DNA of 64,000 bases from Longimicrobium sp. (GCF_035474595.1 NZ_DATIND010000116.1:17364-81363); one strand, 5' to 3'; positions 33,901-45,900 are shown, counted from the first letter of the stretch. Notes: generated by a model from the letters alone, not told the origin. Numbers and translations are program-made.

Positions 33901-35264
33901 TCAAGCTCACGGCGCGGACGGTGAACGGCGAGCTGGTGGTGGACCTGTCGTTCTCGCGGGCCCGGCACGACGTGGCGCGGATGAGCCGCGTGCTGCTTGC
34001 CACCCGCGAGGCCCTGCTCCGGGAGATCGGCCTGGCCCCGCGGGCGGAGGCCGGGGTGGTGGTGGACCACCGTACCGGCAGCGGGCTGTTGACCTACGTG
34101 CCCCACGCGCTGGAGCCGGAGACGGCGGCGCGGCGGCCCAGGCGCTACCGCGAGGTCCTCCTCACCGGGGCCACCGGCTACCTCGGCGTGCACGTGCTGC
34201 ACGAGCTGCTCCGCCAGACCGACGCCCGCATCCACTGCCTGGTGCGCGGCGGCGATCCGGACACCGCGCGCGCCCGGCTCGCCGAGGCGTACCAGCACTA
34301 CCTGGGCCCCGCGGCGGAGCCGGACCCGGGGCGCGTCGCGGTGGTGCCGGGCGACGTGGCGGAGCCCATGCTGGGGCTGTCGGCCGGGGCCTTCCGGGAG
34401 ATGGGGATGCGGCTCGACGCGATCTACCACTTTGCGGCGGACACGCGGCTCTTCGGGCCCCCCGAGCGGTTCGAGCGGCACAACGTGGATGCGGTGAGGT
34501 GGCTGATCCGGCTGGCGTCGAGCTACCGGGCCAAGGACCTGCACCACATGTCCACGCTGGCCGTGGCCGGGGTCAACCGGAGCCGGGAGCCCAGGGTGTT
34601 CTCCGAGCTGTGCCTCGACATCGGGCAGGACTTCCAGAACGAGTACGAGCGCTCCAAGTTCCGCGCCGAGAAGCTGGTGTTCCAGTTCAGGGCGGAGGGC
34701 GGCCCGGCGTACATCTACCGCTCCGGCAACGTGTCCGGGCGCCTGGACACCGCGCAGTTCCAGCGCAACGCCGCCGACAACCGGCTGGTGCAGCTGCTCC
34801 GGGCCATCTGCAAGGCCGGCAGGCTGCCCGGGGCGGTGGACGAGCGCATTGCGCTGAGCCCCGTAGATGCGGTGGCGCGTGCCATCGTCAGGATCTCGCT
34901 CGAGGCGGGGCTGGCCGCGGGGGTGTTCCACGTGGACACCACGCACGATGTACCGTTCGCGTCGCTCCTGGAGGGGCTCAGGGAAATGGGCTTCGCCCTG
35001 GAAAGCACGGGCGAGAAGGACTTCCGGACGGTGTTCGAGGAGTTGCAGGGCTCGCACGACCCCGACCTGGCGCTCGGCCTGTTCTGGACGGGCAGGTCGT
35101 CGCGCAACGTGGTGTACGTGCACGAGAACACGCACCGGCTGCTGGACCGGATGGGGTGCGCCATCCCGCCGGTGGACGCCGGCTGGCTGCGGCGGTACCT
35201 GGGCGGACTGGTGCGGAGCGGCGTGTTGAAGGCGGGGGGCGGCGGCGTTCCGGACCCGGCCTAG
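30948..35264 (+). CDS. NRPS-1: A-PCP-E-thioester reductase
   Basis: 1438 residues. Domains: adenylation 1-500 (LYTSGSTGVPKGV, NHYGPTEAT, FLGRVDRQVKINGHRVE); PCP with serine 554 in AAGGDSITAI; epimerisation about 610-1030 with the HHLSVDAVSWRII site (H737) and the E-type VGWFTSTFPV and CYNYLGG; terminal NAD-dependent thioester reductase about 1065-1425 with LLTGATGYLG (G1074) and Y1233-x3-K1237. There is no condensation domain. The ten-position specificity code, read by alignment to PheA, is DLTKVGHVGK, close to the Asp code. Most simply it receives a peptide from the unpaired last C domain of NRPS-2, adds Asp, epimerises it and releases an aldehyde or alcohol. An in-frame ATG at 30849, inside the MFS gene end, is an alternative start. 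Confidence 0.88.
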   Translation: MHLDKIIQHSHESPGRLALVARDAELDYGELRRQVDVVAAALASRGMGRGRVVAVCMERSAAAVVSLLGAMRCGAAFTVVEWGGNDAECLARLRGIAPDLVVARGGAAAQAAACGLRTVVYEDAVGGRSGAAVPHALPAPGDVAYVLYTSGSTGVPKGVQVTHANLRHYTRSMAGRLAIRRPLGYAHVSALSADLGNTGILLSLWTGGTLHVVDDDTRWDAGAFREYARSRGIGFLKITPSHFQALFPGLAEPRGGRAAFEYLVLGGEALPVGLARAILGSGIARVLVNHYGPTEATVGVAVHVLRGPGDLASVRGGTVPVGCPLGKTRLYVRTASGSFRSRDACGELYIGGPSVALGYFNAEDQTRERFVTGVEGDLRFYRTGDLCRVDGDGVVEFLGRVDRQVKINGHRVELEHVAAALRAHAGVQDAVAFLVERDTRPRLVAAYLAAGAVDEAGVVNDLRARVPGYMVPARLVRFEEFPLNPNGKVDVARLEAAVAGALARRDALPGHAGEPPGPGAGDPVRRHVREAWRMHLRHGRFGDETDFFAAGGDSITAIQVISELQVRGYRLTPARFLGHPTVRGLVEAIRDADAPPAGGHPAPLTESTEFSAAQRWFFRQRFEEPDHWNQALLLQSAASLDEETLGRALASVLALHPMLRCSFRRTEEGWRARTVGQPATPCLTVCRVVDGPAGLAAAVERASEALNQRIRLATGDVFKVCLLRVEHGGDHLLGVCHHLSVDAVSWRIIVDDLVRFYSAYARGITLDVPPSPEGFWEWVRHVNRARPMLEADLACWRRAGDPPAGQDAHAGANRERDASTVWMRFPADETEALSVRLPARADTQPHVALLGAFACAYGRAAGRDHLVVDVESHGRTSFDEGVDVSRVVGWFTSTFPVRLDLAGKGTHECIAAAGAALAAVPNLGVAYGELYGEPARKGLGPLRAEICYNYLGGFHIRQDDRLPLTVSRYPLAPARGPANDRVHDLKLTARTVNGELVVDLSFSRARHDVARMSRVLLATREALLREIGLAPRAEAGVVVDHRTGSGLLTYVPHALEPETAARRPRRYREVLLTGATGYLGVHVLHELLRQTDARIHCLVRGGDPDTARARLAEAYQHYLGPAAEPDPGRVAVVPGDVAEPMLGLSAGAFREMGMRLDAIYHFAADTRLFGPPERFERHNVDAVRWLIRLASSYRAKDLHHMSTLAVAGVNRSREPRVFSELCLDIGQDFQNEYERSKFRAEKLVFQFRAEGGPAYIYRSGNVSGRLDTAQFQRNAADNRLVQLLRAICKAGRLPGAVDERIALSPVDAVARAIVRISLEAGLAAGVFHVDTTHDVPFASLLEGLREMGFALESTGEKDFRTVFEELQGSHDPDLALGLFWTGRSSRNVVYVHENTHRLLDRMGCAIPPVDAGWLRRYLGGLVRSGVLKAGGGGVPDPA

Positions 35265-35428
35265 GCGGGGGCCGATCGTCCGGGCCCCGGGCCTTCCCGC
35301 CCGGTCCCACCACGGCTCCGCTGCGGTCCGTGCGGCGGATGGGACGTGGGCGCGGGCTGTCCGCCGGAGCCGCGCTTCCGGGGATCACCCCCTCCGCCGC
35401 CCGCGGGGTTGCCGGACCGAAAGGCGCG

Positions 35429-35457
35429 TTGCTGGTCGCTCCCCCGATATCTATAAT
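35429..35457 (+). promoter_or_regulatory. Sigma-70-type promoter for radical SAM and NRPS-2
   Basis: TTGCTG at 35429-35434 and a perfect TATAAT at 35452-35457, spaced by 17 bp, 27 bp before the radical SAM start. It is the clearest housekeeping-type promoter in this GC-rich window and lies in the 219-bp gap after NRPS-1. It would start a separate transcription unit covering the radical SAM gene and NRPS-2. A GGAGG ribosome site follows at about 35474. Confidence 0.75.
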
Positions 35458-35483
35458 GGCCCGGACCCCTACGGAGGCATGTC

Positions 35484-36701
35484 ATGTATCGCTACGACCA
35501 GATCCGCCACGCACACCTGGAGCCCACGACGGTATGCCAGGCCGGCTGCCCGATGTGCGCCCGGAACGCGTGCGGAGTGACGGCCCCCGGGCTGGGCCGG
35601 GCAGAGCTGCGCATCGGCGACGTGCGGACGATCCTTCCCGAGCCCTTCGTGGCGTCCCTCACCGGCTTCGATCTCTGCGGGGCGTACGGCGACCCGGCGG
35701 CCGCGGCGGACCTTCCGGCGATCGTCGCGTACGTTCGCGGCGCGAGCCCGAACGCCCTGATCACGGTGTACACGAACGGGGGGATCCGTTCACCGGGGTG
35801 GTGGGCGTCCTTCGCGAACACCCTCGGCGCGCCCGGACGCGTGGTCTTCGCCATCGACGGGCTGGCGGAGACGAACGGGACGTACCGGCGAGGCGTCTCG
35901 TTCCAGAAGGTCGTCGACAACGCGCGTGCGTTCATCCAGGCGGGTGGCGAGGCGCGCTGGGAGTTCCTTGCCTTCCGCCACAACGAAGCCGACATCGAGG
36001 GCGCGCGTGCGCTGAGCGAGGAGCTCGGGTTCCGCGAGTTCTCGGTTAAAAAGACGGCGCGGTTCCTCGAGCCGCTGTACGAGTACATCCCGGAAGTCCA
36101 GGGGCAGCCCGACATCGACCGCTTTCCCGTCTTCGATGCCGGGGGGGCGGTCGTCGGGTACCTGGAGCCGCCGGAGGACACCGGGCTCGTGAACGCGTCG
36201 ATGGTGAGGTACGAAGAGCTGATCGCACGCTACGGGTCGCTGGACGGGCTCTTCTCCGCCACCCCCATCCGGTGCCGCGTGCTGGACTCTGCGAGCGTAT
36301 TCGTCAGCGCCACGGGACACGCCTATCCATGTTGCTGGACGTACGTGCAGGCGACGCGAGCCGAGCTCTTCGGCTTCCCGGCGCACGCCGACCGGCAGAT
36401 GGCGGACCTGGTGCGGCAGACGGGCGGCTTCGAGCGGCTGGACGCGCGGACGCTCGGGCTGCGGGCGGTCGTGGAGGGCCCGCTCTTCTCCGCCATCGAA
36501 CGCAGCTGGTCGTGCGGCTCGGTACAGGACGGACGGCTGCGGGTTTGTGCCCGTGCGTGCGGCGTCGACTTCCCGTCGTACTCCGACCAGTTCACCGAGC
36601 TGAAGCTGCAGCCGCGGGGGCTGCAGCCGCAGCGCGCGGTGTCCGGGTCCTCGTTGCCGGTGATCCCCCCCGCGCCGGCCGCGACGCCCTTACCTGCCTG
36701 A
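35484..36701 (+). CDS. Radical SAM protein with C-terminal Cys-rich (SPASM-like) region
   Basis: 405 residues. The radical-SAM cluster motif C18-x3-C22-x2-C25 is seen in VCQAGCPMCARN. The core includes FDLCGAYGDPAAA, ITVYTNGGI and VVFAIDGLAETN, in line with the radical-SAM TIM barrel. A second group of cysteines (IRCRVLDSASVFVSATGHAY, then PCCW, and later CGSVQDGRLRVCARACG) suggests an auxiliary Fe-S cluster. It belongs with peptide- or amino-acid-modifying SPASM enzymes. Position directly before NRPS-2, with its own promoter and GGAGG ribosome site, suggests it tailors an NRPS precursor or the peptide (C-C, C-S bond, epimerisation or oxidation); which one is unknown. Confidence 0.8.
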   Translation: MYRYDQIRHAHLEPTTVCQAGCPMCARNACGVTAPGLGRAELRIGDVRTILPEPFVASLTGFDLCGAYGDPAAAADLPAIVAYVRGASPNALITVYTNGGIRSPGWWASFANTLGAPGRVVFAIDGLAETNGTYRRGVSFQKVVDNARAFIQAGGEARWEFLAFRHNEADIEGARALSEELGFREFSVKKTARFLEPLYEYIPEVQGQPDIDRFPVFDAGGAVVGYLEPPEDTGLVNASMVRYEELIARYGSLDGLFSATPIRCRVLDSASVFVSATGHAYPCCWTYVQATRAELFGFPAHADRQMADLVRQTGGFERLDARTLGLRAVVEGPLFSAIERSWSCGSVQDGRLRVCARACGVDFPSYSDQFTELKLQPRGLQPQRAVSGSSLPVIPPAPAATPLPA

Positions 36702-36956
36702 AGCCATGCGACCCGGAAGAGCCCCGCGCGGATGCGGCCGGGCGACGATCCGGTGCCCGGCTCAGGGTACGCCGCCTTGGGCGATCCGGCGTTTCTCAGG
36801 GGCTTCCCGGGATGGCGGGCGGGGGCGGTGGGCGAAAGCGCAGCCAGTCGCTGAACCCGTACCGATGCACGATGGAACCTGGACCGGGTGTCGCTCGCCT
36901 GCCAGGTAGCCCGGCCGGGAGCGAAGTCCGGATCCTCCGACCCGAGGTATCGCTGA

Positions 36957-39900
36957 ATGTCGACGACGATCGTCGAGCCGGTCCGCCGCACGGACTCGTA
37001 CCCCCTCTCACCCCTCCAGCACGGGATGCTCTTCCAGACCCTGCTGGCGCCGGGGTCGGGGATCAACGTCGAGCAGGTCGTCTGCCGGATGCGCGAGCCC
37101 GTGGACCCGGGGGCGCTGGAGCGGGCATGGTCGCGGGCCGTGCAGCGCCACGACGTCCTCCGCACGCGCTTTCGCTGGGCGGACGTCCAGGACCCGCTGC
37201 AGGTGGTCGTTCCCGAAGTCCGCCTGGCGATCGCGCAGCACGATTGCGCGGGGCTCCCGCCGTCCGGGCAGGAAGCGCGGCTGCACCGGTACCTGGCCGA
37301 GGACCGCGCCCGGGGGTTCGACCTGGCGCAGGCGCCCGCCATGCGGCTGGCGCTCTTCCGCATGGCCGGCGGGTACGTCCTGGTGTGGAGCTTCCACCAC
37401 ATCCTCCTCGACGGGAAATCGGTCGCTCATGTCCTGGAGGAGGTGTTCGCGGCGTACGACGGGGCCGGGGAGGAGACGGAAACGCCGGAGCGACGCCCCT
37501 TCCGCGACCACGTCGCGTGGCTGCGCGAACGCGACGCCGCGGCGGACGAGGCCTACTGGAGCGGGCTGCTCGGCGGCCTTCCGGCGCCGGCCGCCATGCC
37601 GGCGGGGAGGAGCGCGCCGCGTGATGCGGCGGCGGAGCCGGCCGCCGGCGAGCGCGAGCTGCGTCTTTCCGCCGGGGTCACCGGCGCGCTCCGCGCCTTC
37701 GAGCGGGAGCAGGGCGTGTGGCTCAACACCCTCGTGCAGGGGGCGTGGGCCCTCCTGCTGGGCCGCTACACCGGCAGCGACGAGGCGGTGTTCGGGGTGG
37801 TGCGCGGCGGGCGCGGCGCCGCGGCGGAGGGAGCGGACGCGATGGTGGGGCTCCTCATCAACACCGTGCCCTTCCGCGTGCCGCTCCCGGCGTGCACGCC
37901 CGTGATCGAGTGGCTGGACGAGATCGGCGAGCGCACCGCCGCCCTTCTCTCACACGAGCACGCCGCGCTCGCTGACATCCGGCGCTGGGCGGGCTTTCCG
38001 CCCGGGGTCGAGCTGTTCGACACCGTCGTCAACTTCCAGCCGCAGCCGTTCGACGCCGCCCTCCGCGCGCTGGGGGGAAAGTGGGGCGGGCGGGAGCTGC
38101 GGATCCTGCGGCATCCGGGATTCCCGCTGACGGTGGAGGTCGCGGCCGAGGAACGGCTGCGGGTGCGGATCCACTACGACGCGGATCGCTTCGACGCCGC
38201 GTGGGTGGACCGGTTGCTGGGCCACTTCGCGCGCCTGCTGGAGGAGATGGTGGCGGACCCGGGCAGACCGCTTTCGCGGCTCCCGCTGATCGGGCCCGCG
38301 GAGCGCGAGGCGCTGCTGGCGGCGGGGCGGGCCGTCCGGAGCTTTCCCGTGGCCGAGTCGATCGGGCGCCGCTTCGAGCGGCGCGCGGCGGAGCGGCCGG
38401 ACGCGTCGGCGGTCACCTTCGCGGGGGCCACGCTCTCGTATGGCGAGCTGAACGCGCGCGCCAACCGCGTGGCGCACCGGCTGCGCGCCCTGGGGGTGGG
38501 CGCCGGGACGCGGGTGGGGATCGCGATGGAGCGCTCGGCCGAGCTGGTGGTGGCCGTGCTGGCCGTCCTGAAGGCGGGCGGCGCCTACGTCCCGGTGGAC
38601 CCGGCGTACCCCGCCGAGCGGACCGCCTTCGTCTTCGGCGACGCGGGCGCCGCCGTGCTGGTGACCACGAGCGACCTCCTGCCCCGGCTGGCCGGGTTCG
38701 GGGGCGCCGTGCTGTGCGTCGACGCCGAGGCCGGGGCGATCGCCCGCGAGAGCGGCGAGAACCCGGCGGCCGGCCCGGGGCCCGAGTCGCTCGCGTACGT
38801 CATCTACACCTCGGGATCGACCGGGAAGCCCAAGGGAGTCCAGGTCACGCACGCCAACGTCGTGCGGCTGTTCGACGCCACGGAGGAGTGGTTCGGATTC
38901 GGCGCGGGTGACGTGTGGACGCTCTTCCACTCGCCCGCGTTCGACTTCTCGGTGTGGGAGATCTGGGGCGCGCTCCTGTACGGCGGGCGGCTCGTGGTCG
39001 TTCCCTTCCTGACCACCCGCTCGCCGGGCGACTTCCACCGCCTCCTCGTGGACGAGGGCGTCACGGTCCTCAACCAGACGCCGAGCGCCTTCCGGCAGCT
39101 CGTCGCCGCCGACCTGGCGCTGGGCGCAGACCCGTCCGCGCTGCGGCTGCGGCACGTCGTTCTCGGCGGCGAGGCGCTCGACCCGCGGGCGCTCCGTCCG
39201 TGGATGGATCGCCACGGCGACGAGCGGCCGCGGCTGGTGAACATGTACGGGATCACCGAGACCACCGTGCACGTCACCCACCGCGTGGTCACGCGCGCCG
39301 ACCTGGAGCGCGCCTGGAGCCCCATCGGCGTGCCGATCCCCGACCTCTCGCTGTACCTCCTGGACCGGAACCTCGAGCCCGTACCGCCCGGTGCCCCCGG
39401 CGAGCTCTTCGTGGGCGGCGCGGGGGTGGCGCGCGGCTACCTGAACCGGCCGGAGCTCACGGACGAGCGCTTCATCCGCGACCCGTTCCAGGCGGGCGCG
39501 GGGGGGCGGCTCTACCGGACGGGCGACCGGGCGCGGCGGCTCGCCGACGGCGAGCTGGAGTACCTGGGGCGCAACGACCAGCAGGTGAAGGTCCGCGGGT
39601 TCCGCATCGAGCCGGGCGAGATCGAGGCTGCCCTGGCGGCGCACCCCGGCGTGGCGCACGCGGCCGTGATCGCGCGCGGCGATGCGGGCGGCCAGCAGCT
39701 GGTGGCCTATGTGGCCGCCCCGCCCGGAGCCCCGGCTCCCGGGGCCGCGGAGCTGCGCGCGCACGTGGCGGCGATCCTCCCCGAGCACATGGTCCCGGCC
39801 GCGTTCGTGGCCCTCGACGCGCTTCCGCTCACCGGGAACGGAAAGCTGGACCGCGATGCCCTCCCGGCGCCGGACGCGGGTGCGGCTGCGCGGGCGCCGT

Positions 39901-42900
39901 ACGCCGAACCGCGCTCGCACGCCGAGGCGGCGCTGGCCGAGGCCTGGGCCGAGGTGCTGGGCGTCGACCGGGTGGGGATCGACGACAACTACTTCGCGCT
40001 GGGGGGCGACTCGATCCGGAGCGTGCGGCTGGTTGCCGCTGCGGGCCGCCGCGGGCTCTTGCTTTCCATCCCCCAGATCTTCCGGCACCAGACGCTGCGC
40101 GAGCTCGCCGCGGCCGGCGTCTGCGCCGGGGCGGCGCCGGCGCCCCGCGCGGAGCCGTTCGGGCTCCTCGATCCGGAAGCACGGCGCGGTCTCCCGGACG
40201 ACGTGGAGGACGCCTACCCCGCGAGCCCGGTGCAGCTTGCCATGCTCTTCCACACCGAGCGCGATCCGGCGTCGCTCCTGTACCAGAACCTCAACGCCTA
40301 CCGGGTGCACACCCGCTTCGACGAGGCGGCCATGCGCGAGGCGCTCCGCGTGGTCGCGGCGCGCCACCCGGTCCTGCGCACCTCGTTCGACCTGGCCGCG
40401 ACCCCGGAGCCGCTCCAGCGCGTCCACCGCGGCGTGGAGATCCCGCTGGCGGTGGCCGACCTGCGCCACCTGGACCCCGCCGGACAGGACGCGTGGATGG
40501 ACCGCGAGAAGGGGCGCGGCTTCGACTGGACCGTCCCGCCGCTGCTGCGCTTCCATGTCCACCTCCTCCGCGACGACGCGTTCCGCCTGATCCTCGCCGA
40601 GCACCACGCGCTCCTCGACGGGTGGAGCGTGGCCTCGCTGGTGACGGAGCTGGTCCGGGTCTTCACCGCCCTGCGCGACGGCGTGGCGCCGCCCGTGGGC
40701 CCGCCCCCCGCCGCGCGTTTCCGCGACTTCGTGGCGCTGGAGCGCGAGGCCGTGGGCTCCGATGCGTCACGAGAGTTCTGGCGGCGCATGGTGGACGACG
40801 CGCCGCCCGCCACGCTCCCGCCGCGCGAGGGAGAGGAAGGAGAGCCGGCGCCGGACGAGGCCCCGTGCCTGTGGGTGGACCTCCCGGCCGAAACACAGGC
40901 GGGGCTCAGGCGCGTGGCCTCGGACGCGGGGGTGCCGCTCAAGACCGTGCTCCTGGCGGCCCACGTGCGCGTGCTGGCGCTCATGGCCGGCCGCGGCGAC
41001 GTGGTGACCGGGTACGTGACCAGCGGCCGGCCCGAGCTGGAGGACGGCGACCGGGTGCTCGGCGTGTTCCTGAACACGGTGCCGCTCCGTGTGCGGATGG
41101 AGGGGGAGACGTGGCGGGAGCTGGTGCGCCGCGCCTGGGCCGCCGAGGAGTCCGTGCTGCCACACCGGCGCTTTCCCCTTGCCGAGATCGTGCGCGAGGC
41201 GGGCGGGCGCACCCCCTTCGAGGCGGCGTTCAACTTCAGCCACTTCCACGTCTACGACGCACTGGCCGGCGGCGGGGTCCGGCTCGAGGCCGACGGCTTC
41301 TTCCAGAAGACGGAGGTGCCCCTCTTCGCCGGCGCGTCGGTGGGCTTTGCCGACGGCGCGCTCCGGCTGCAGCTGGACTACGATCCCGCGCGGCTGAGCG
41401 CGGCGCGGGCGCGCGCGATCGCGCGGTGGTATTCCCGTGCGCTCGCCGCCCTGGCCGCGCGCCCGGACGCGCGGTGGGACGAGGCCGACCTCCTGGACGA
41501 ACCGGAGCTCCGCCTCGTGCTGGGGGAGTGGAATCGCACGGACACGGACGATCCCGCCGCGAGCCCGGTGCACCGGCTGTTCGAGGCGCAGGTGGAGCGG
41601 GCGCCGGACGCGGTATCCGTCGTCTGCGAAGGCAGGGCGCTCACCCGCGCGGAGCTGAACCTCCGGGCGAACCGGCTCGCGCACCGTCTCATCGCGCTCG
41701 GCGTCGGACCCGAGGCGCGGGTGGGGATCTGCATGGAGCGGAGCCCGGAGCTGGTGGTCTCCATCCTGGCCGTGCTGAAGGCGGGCGGCGGTTACGTGCC
41801 GCTGAACCCGGCCCACCCTGCGGAGCGGCTGGAGACGATGCTCGCCGACGCGGCCGTGGCGGTGCTGCTGACGCAGGAGACGCTGCGCGCCTCGCTGCCG
41901 TCCCGCGCGGGGCTCGAGGTGCTGAGCGTGGACGGCGAGTGGGCCCGGGCCGCGGGCGAACGCGCGGAGAACCCGGAGAGCCGGGCGGATCCGCGGAACC
42001 TGGCGTACGTGATCTACACCTCCGGATCGACCGGGACGCCCAAGGGGGTGGCCATCGAGCATGCCGCGCTCGCCAACGAGATGCGCTGGTCCCTCGGCGA
42101 CCTGGCCCTGGACGAGGCGGACCGGGTCCTGCAGGTGGCGCCGGCCACCTTCGACGCCTCGGTCTGGGAGCTCCTCGCGCCCCTCCTCGCCGGCGGCCGG
42201 CTGGTCCTTGCCCGCCACGACGGCGAGCGCGATCCGCAGTACCTGGCGCAGACCCTCCGGAGCCAGGAGATCACCGTGCTGCCGCTCGTTCCGTCGCTCC
42301 TGCGGGCGTTGCTGGAGGAGCCGGAGTTCGGGAGATGCACGTCGCTGCGCTACGTGGTCTGCGGCGGCGAGGCGCTTCCGGGCGAGCTGTGCCGGCGCCT
42401 TTCGGAGCTCCTTCCGCAGGCCCGCCTCGTCAACCTCTACGGTCCGTCGGAGTGCTGCGTCGACGCGTGTGTCCACCGCTGCGCGGAAGACGACGTCCAC
42501 GCCGCGGTGGTGCCGATCGGACGTCCGGTGCCGAACACGCGCTCGTTCGTGCTGGACGCGGGGCTGCGCCCCGTCCCAGTCGGCGTGCCGGGCGAGCTGT
42601 GCATCGGCGGCGCCCAGGTGGGGCGCGGCTACGTAGGCCGGCCGGGGCTCACCGCGGAACGGTTCGTTCCCGATCCCTTCTGCACCTCGCCGGGGGCGCG
42701 GCTGTACCGCTCCGGCGACCGGGTGCGCTGGCGCTCCGGCGGTACGCTGGAGTTCCTGGGGCGCGAGGACGCGCAGGTGAAGGTGCGCGGCTTCCGGGTG
42801 GAGGCGGGCGAGGTCGAGGCGGCGCTGCGCCGGCACCCCGATGTGCGCGAGTGCGCCGTGGTGGCGCGCGAGGACGCTGCCGGCGGCCGCCGGCTGGTGG

Positions 42901-45900
42901 CATACGTGGAGGGCGAGGCCGATGGGGCGGTGCTGCGCGCGCACCTGCGGCGGAGCCTGCCGGAGTACATGATCCCGGGGGCGTTCGTCGTCCTCGGCCG
43001 GCTTCCGCTGACCCCGAGCGGGAAGCTGGACCGGAAGGCGCTCCCGGACCCCGGCGACGTGCCCGCCACCCGGCGCCACGTGCCCCCGCGGACCCCTGCC
43101 GAGGAGGGGGTGGCGGCGATCTGGGCCGAGGTGCTGGGGCGCGGACCGGTAGGGGTGGACGACGACTTCTTCGAGCTGGGCGGCCACTCGCTGCTGGCCG
43201 CACGCGTGGTCTCGCGCGTGCGCGCCCGCTTCGGCGTGGGGCTGACGGTGCGCGCGCTCTTCGAGGCGCCCACCGTGGAAGCCCTCGCCCGCGCGGTGGA
43301 CGCGGAGCGCGCGGGCGCGAGCGACCCCGAGGGGGCGATTCCCTGCGTCCGGCGTGACCGTCCCCTCCCGCTCTCAGCGGCGCAGACGCGCCTGTGGGTC
43401 CTGGACCGCCTCCACCCGGGGCTCCCCCTCTACAACGTGACGGCCGCCCGGCGCCTCTCGGGACCGCTGGACACCGACGCGCTGGCGGCGGCGCTCTCGG
43501 GAGTGGTGCTCCGGCACGAGCCCCTCCGCACCGTGTTCCGGGCGGTGGACGGAGAGCCCGAGCAACGGGTCCTTCCCGCCGCGCCCGTCCCGCTTCCCCT
43601 CGAGGACCTCTCGGCGCTCCCCGGTGCCGGCCGCGAGGCCGCGGCCGCCGAACGGCTCCGCCGCTGGGCCGGCACCCCGTTCGACCTGGAGCGGGGGCCG
43701 CTCTTCCGGGCGGCGCTGCTGCGGCTCGGCCCCGAGGAGCACGTGCTCTTCCTGGCCATGCACCACATCGTCTCCGACGGGTGGAGCATGGGGATCCTCT
43801 TCGGCGAGCTGTCGGCGCTCTACGCGGCACGCCGCGGCGGAGGCGAAGCGGCGCTTCCCGGCCTGCCGGTGCAGTACGCGGACTACAGCGCCTGGCAGCG
43901 CGAGAAGCTGTCCGGCGGGCCGCTGGAAGAACAGGTCGCGTGGTGGCGCGCGCGGCTGGCGGGCGCGCCCACGCGGCTGGAGCTTCCCACCGACCGGCCG
44001 CGCCCCGCCGCGCAGAGCTACCGGGGCGCGCTGCACCGCTTCACCCTCCCGGCCGCCCTGGCCGATGCGCTGGAGGCGCTGGCGCGGCGCGAGGGGGCCA
44101 CCCTGTACATGGTGCTCCTGGCCGCCTTCCAGCTCCTCCTGGCCCGGTACGCACGGCAGGAGGAGGTGGTGGTGGGAAGCCCGGTCGCCAACCGCTCCCG
44201 TCCGGAGGTGGAGGGGCTCGTCGGCTTCTTCACCAACACCCTCGCGCTCCGGACCATCCTGTCGGGCGGGCCCACGTTCCGCGGGCTGGTGGCGCGGGTG
44301 CGCGAGACCACGCTGGACGCCTACGCGCACCAGGAGGTGCCGTTCGAGAAGCTGGTGGAGGAGCTGCATCCCGAACGGAGCCTGGGGCACAACCCGCTCT
44401 TCCAGGCCTTCTTCGCGCTCCAGAACACCTCGGCCGGAGAGCTCCGGCTCCCGGGGATCACCGTCCGGCCGGTGGAAACCGGGGGCGGGACGGCCAAGTT
44501 CGACCTGTCGCTCTTCCTTGCCCGGGGTGACGACGGGCTGGAAGGGATGATCGAATACGCCACCGACCTCTTCGACGCGGCCACCATCGAGCGCACCGCC
44601 GGGCACCTGCGGGTGCTGCTGGACGGGGCGGTCGCGCACCCCGGGCGCCCGGCCCTGGCGCTGCCGGTCGTCGGCCCGGCGGAGCGGGAGACGATCGTGC
44701 GGCAGTGGAGCGGGGCGGGCGAACACTGCCCGGCCGGCGGCGCGCTGCACCAGCGCTTCGAGGCGCAGGCGGCGGCGCGGCCGGACGCGGTCGCCGTCAC
44801 CTGCGAGGGCGTGTCGCTGACCTACGCGGCGCTGAACGCGCGGGCCAACCGCCTGGCGCGGCGCCTCCGCGCGCTCGGCGTGGTCACCGAGTCGCGCGTG
44901 GGCCTGGTCGCCGGGCGCTCGCTCGACCTGGTCACCGGCATCCTCGCGATCCTCAAGGCGGGCGGCGCGTACGTCGCGCTCGATCCCGCGTACCCCGCCG
45001 AGCGCCTGGCCTACATGGCGGCGGATGCGGGGATCAGGGTGCTCCTCGCACAGTCGTCGCTCCGCGACCGCGTTCCGGCCGGCGACCTCGAGGTCGTGCC
45101 GCTGGAGGATGTGCCGGCCGACGAGATCGCCGACGATCCCGGTGTCGCGGTCGATCCGTCCAACCTCGCGTACGTCGTCTACACCTCCGGCTCCACCGGC
45201 CGGCCCAAGGGCGTCGGCGTGACGCACGGCAACGTGCTGCGGCTCTTCGACTGCACCGCGAAGAGCTTCGGGTTCGGGCCCGGCGACGTGTGGACGCTCT
45301 TCCACTCCTGCGCCTTCGACTTCTCGGTCTGGGAGACCTGGGGCGCGCTGCTCTACGGCGGCCGCGTGGTGGTGGTGCCGTTCGACGTCAGCCGCGACCC
45401 GGTGGCCTTCCGCGCGCTGCTGGCCCGCGAGCGGGTGACCTCGCTCAGCCAGACGCCCTCCGCCTTCCGCGCGCTCGCGCGGGTGGACGAGGACGCGGCC
45501 GAGCCGCTCCGGCACCTGCGGCTCGTCGTCTTCGGCGGCGAGGCGCTGCAGTACGAGTCGCTGCGCGGGTGGCTGGACAGGTACGGGCCGAAGCGCCCGC
45601 GGCTGACGAACATGTACGGGATCACCGAGACCACCGTGCACGTGACCTGGCACACCGTCACCGGCGCGGAGCTGCGCGATCCGGCGGCGGGGAGCCGCGT
45701 GGGCGTGCCGATCCCGGACCTGCGCGCCTACGTCCTCGACCCATCGGGCGATCCCACGCCGATCGGCGTTCCCGGCGAGCTGCACGTGGGCGGGGCGGGG
45801 CTGGCGCGCGGCTACCTGGGCCGGTCGTCGCTCACCGCGGGCCGCTTCGTTCCCGACCCGTTCTCGGGCCGGGCGGGCGCGCGGCTGTACCGCTCGGGCG

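Noticed and set aside
30645..35135. A 1496-codon open frame on the minus strand opposite NRPS-1, and similar frames opposite NRPS-2 (for example 37950-40607, 43374-46775, 46794-50648)
   Set aside because: They are His/Arg/Gly-rich shadow frames caused by GC-rich third positions of the NRPS genes; no domain, start signal or sensible composition.
36702..36956. A 67-codon frame (36706-36909) between the radical SAM gene and NRPS-2
   Set aside because: Low-complexity Arg/Gly/Pro composition, no ribosome site. The gap shows nothing I can support.
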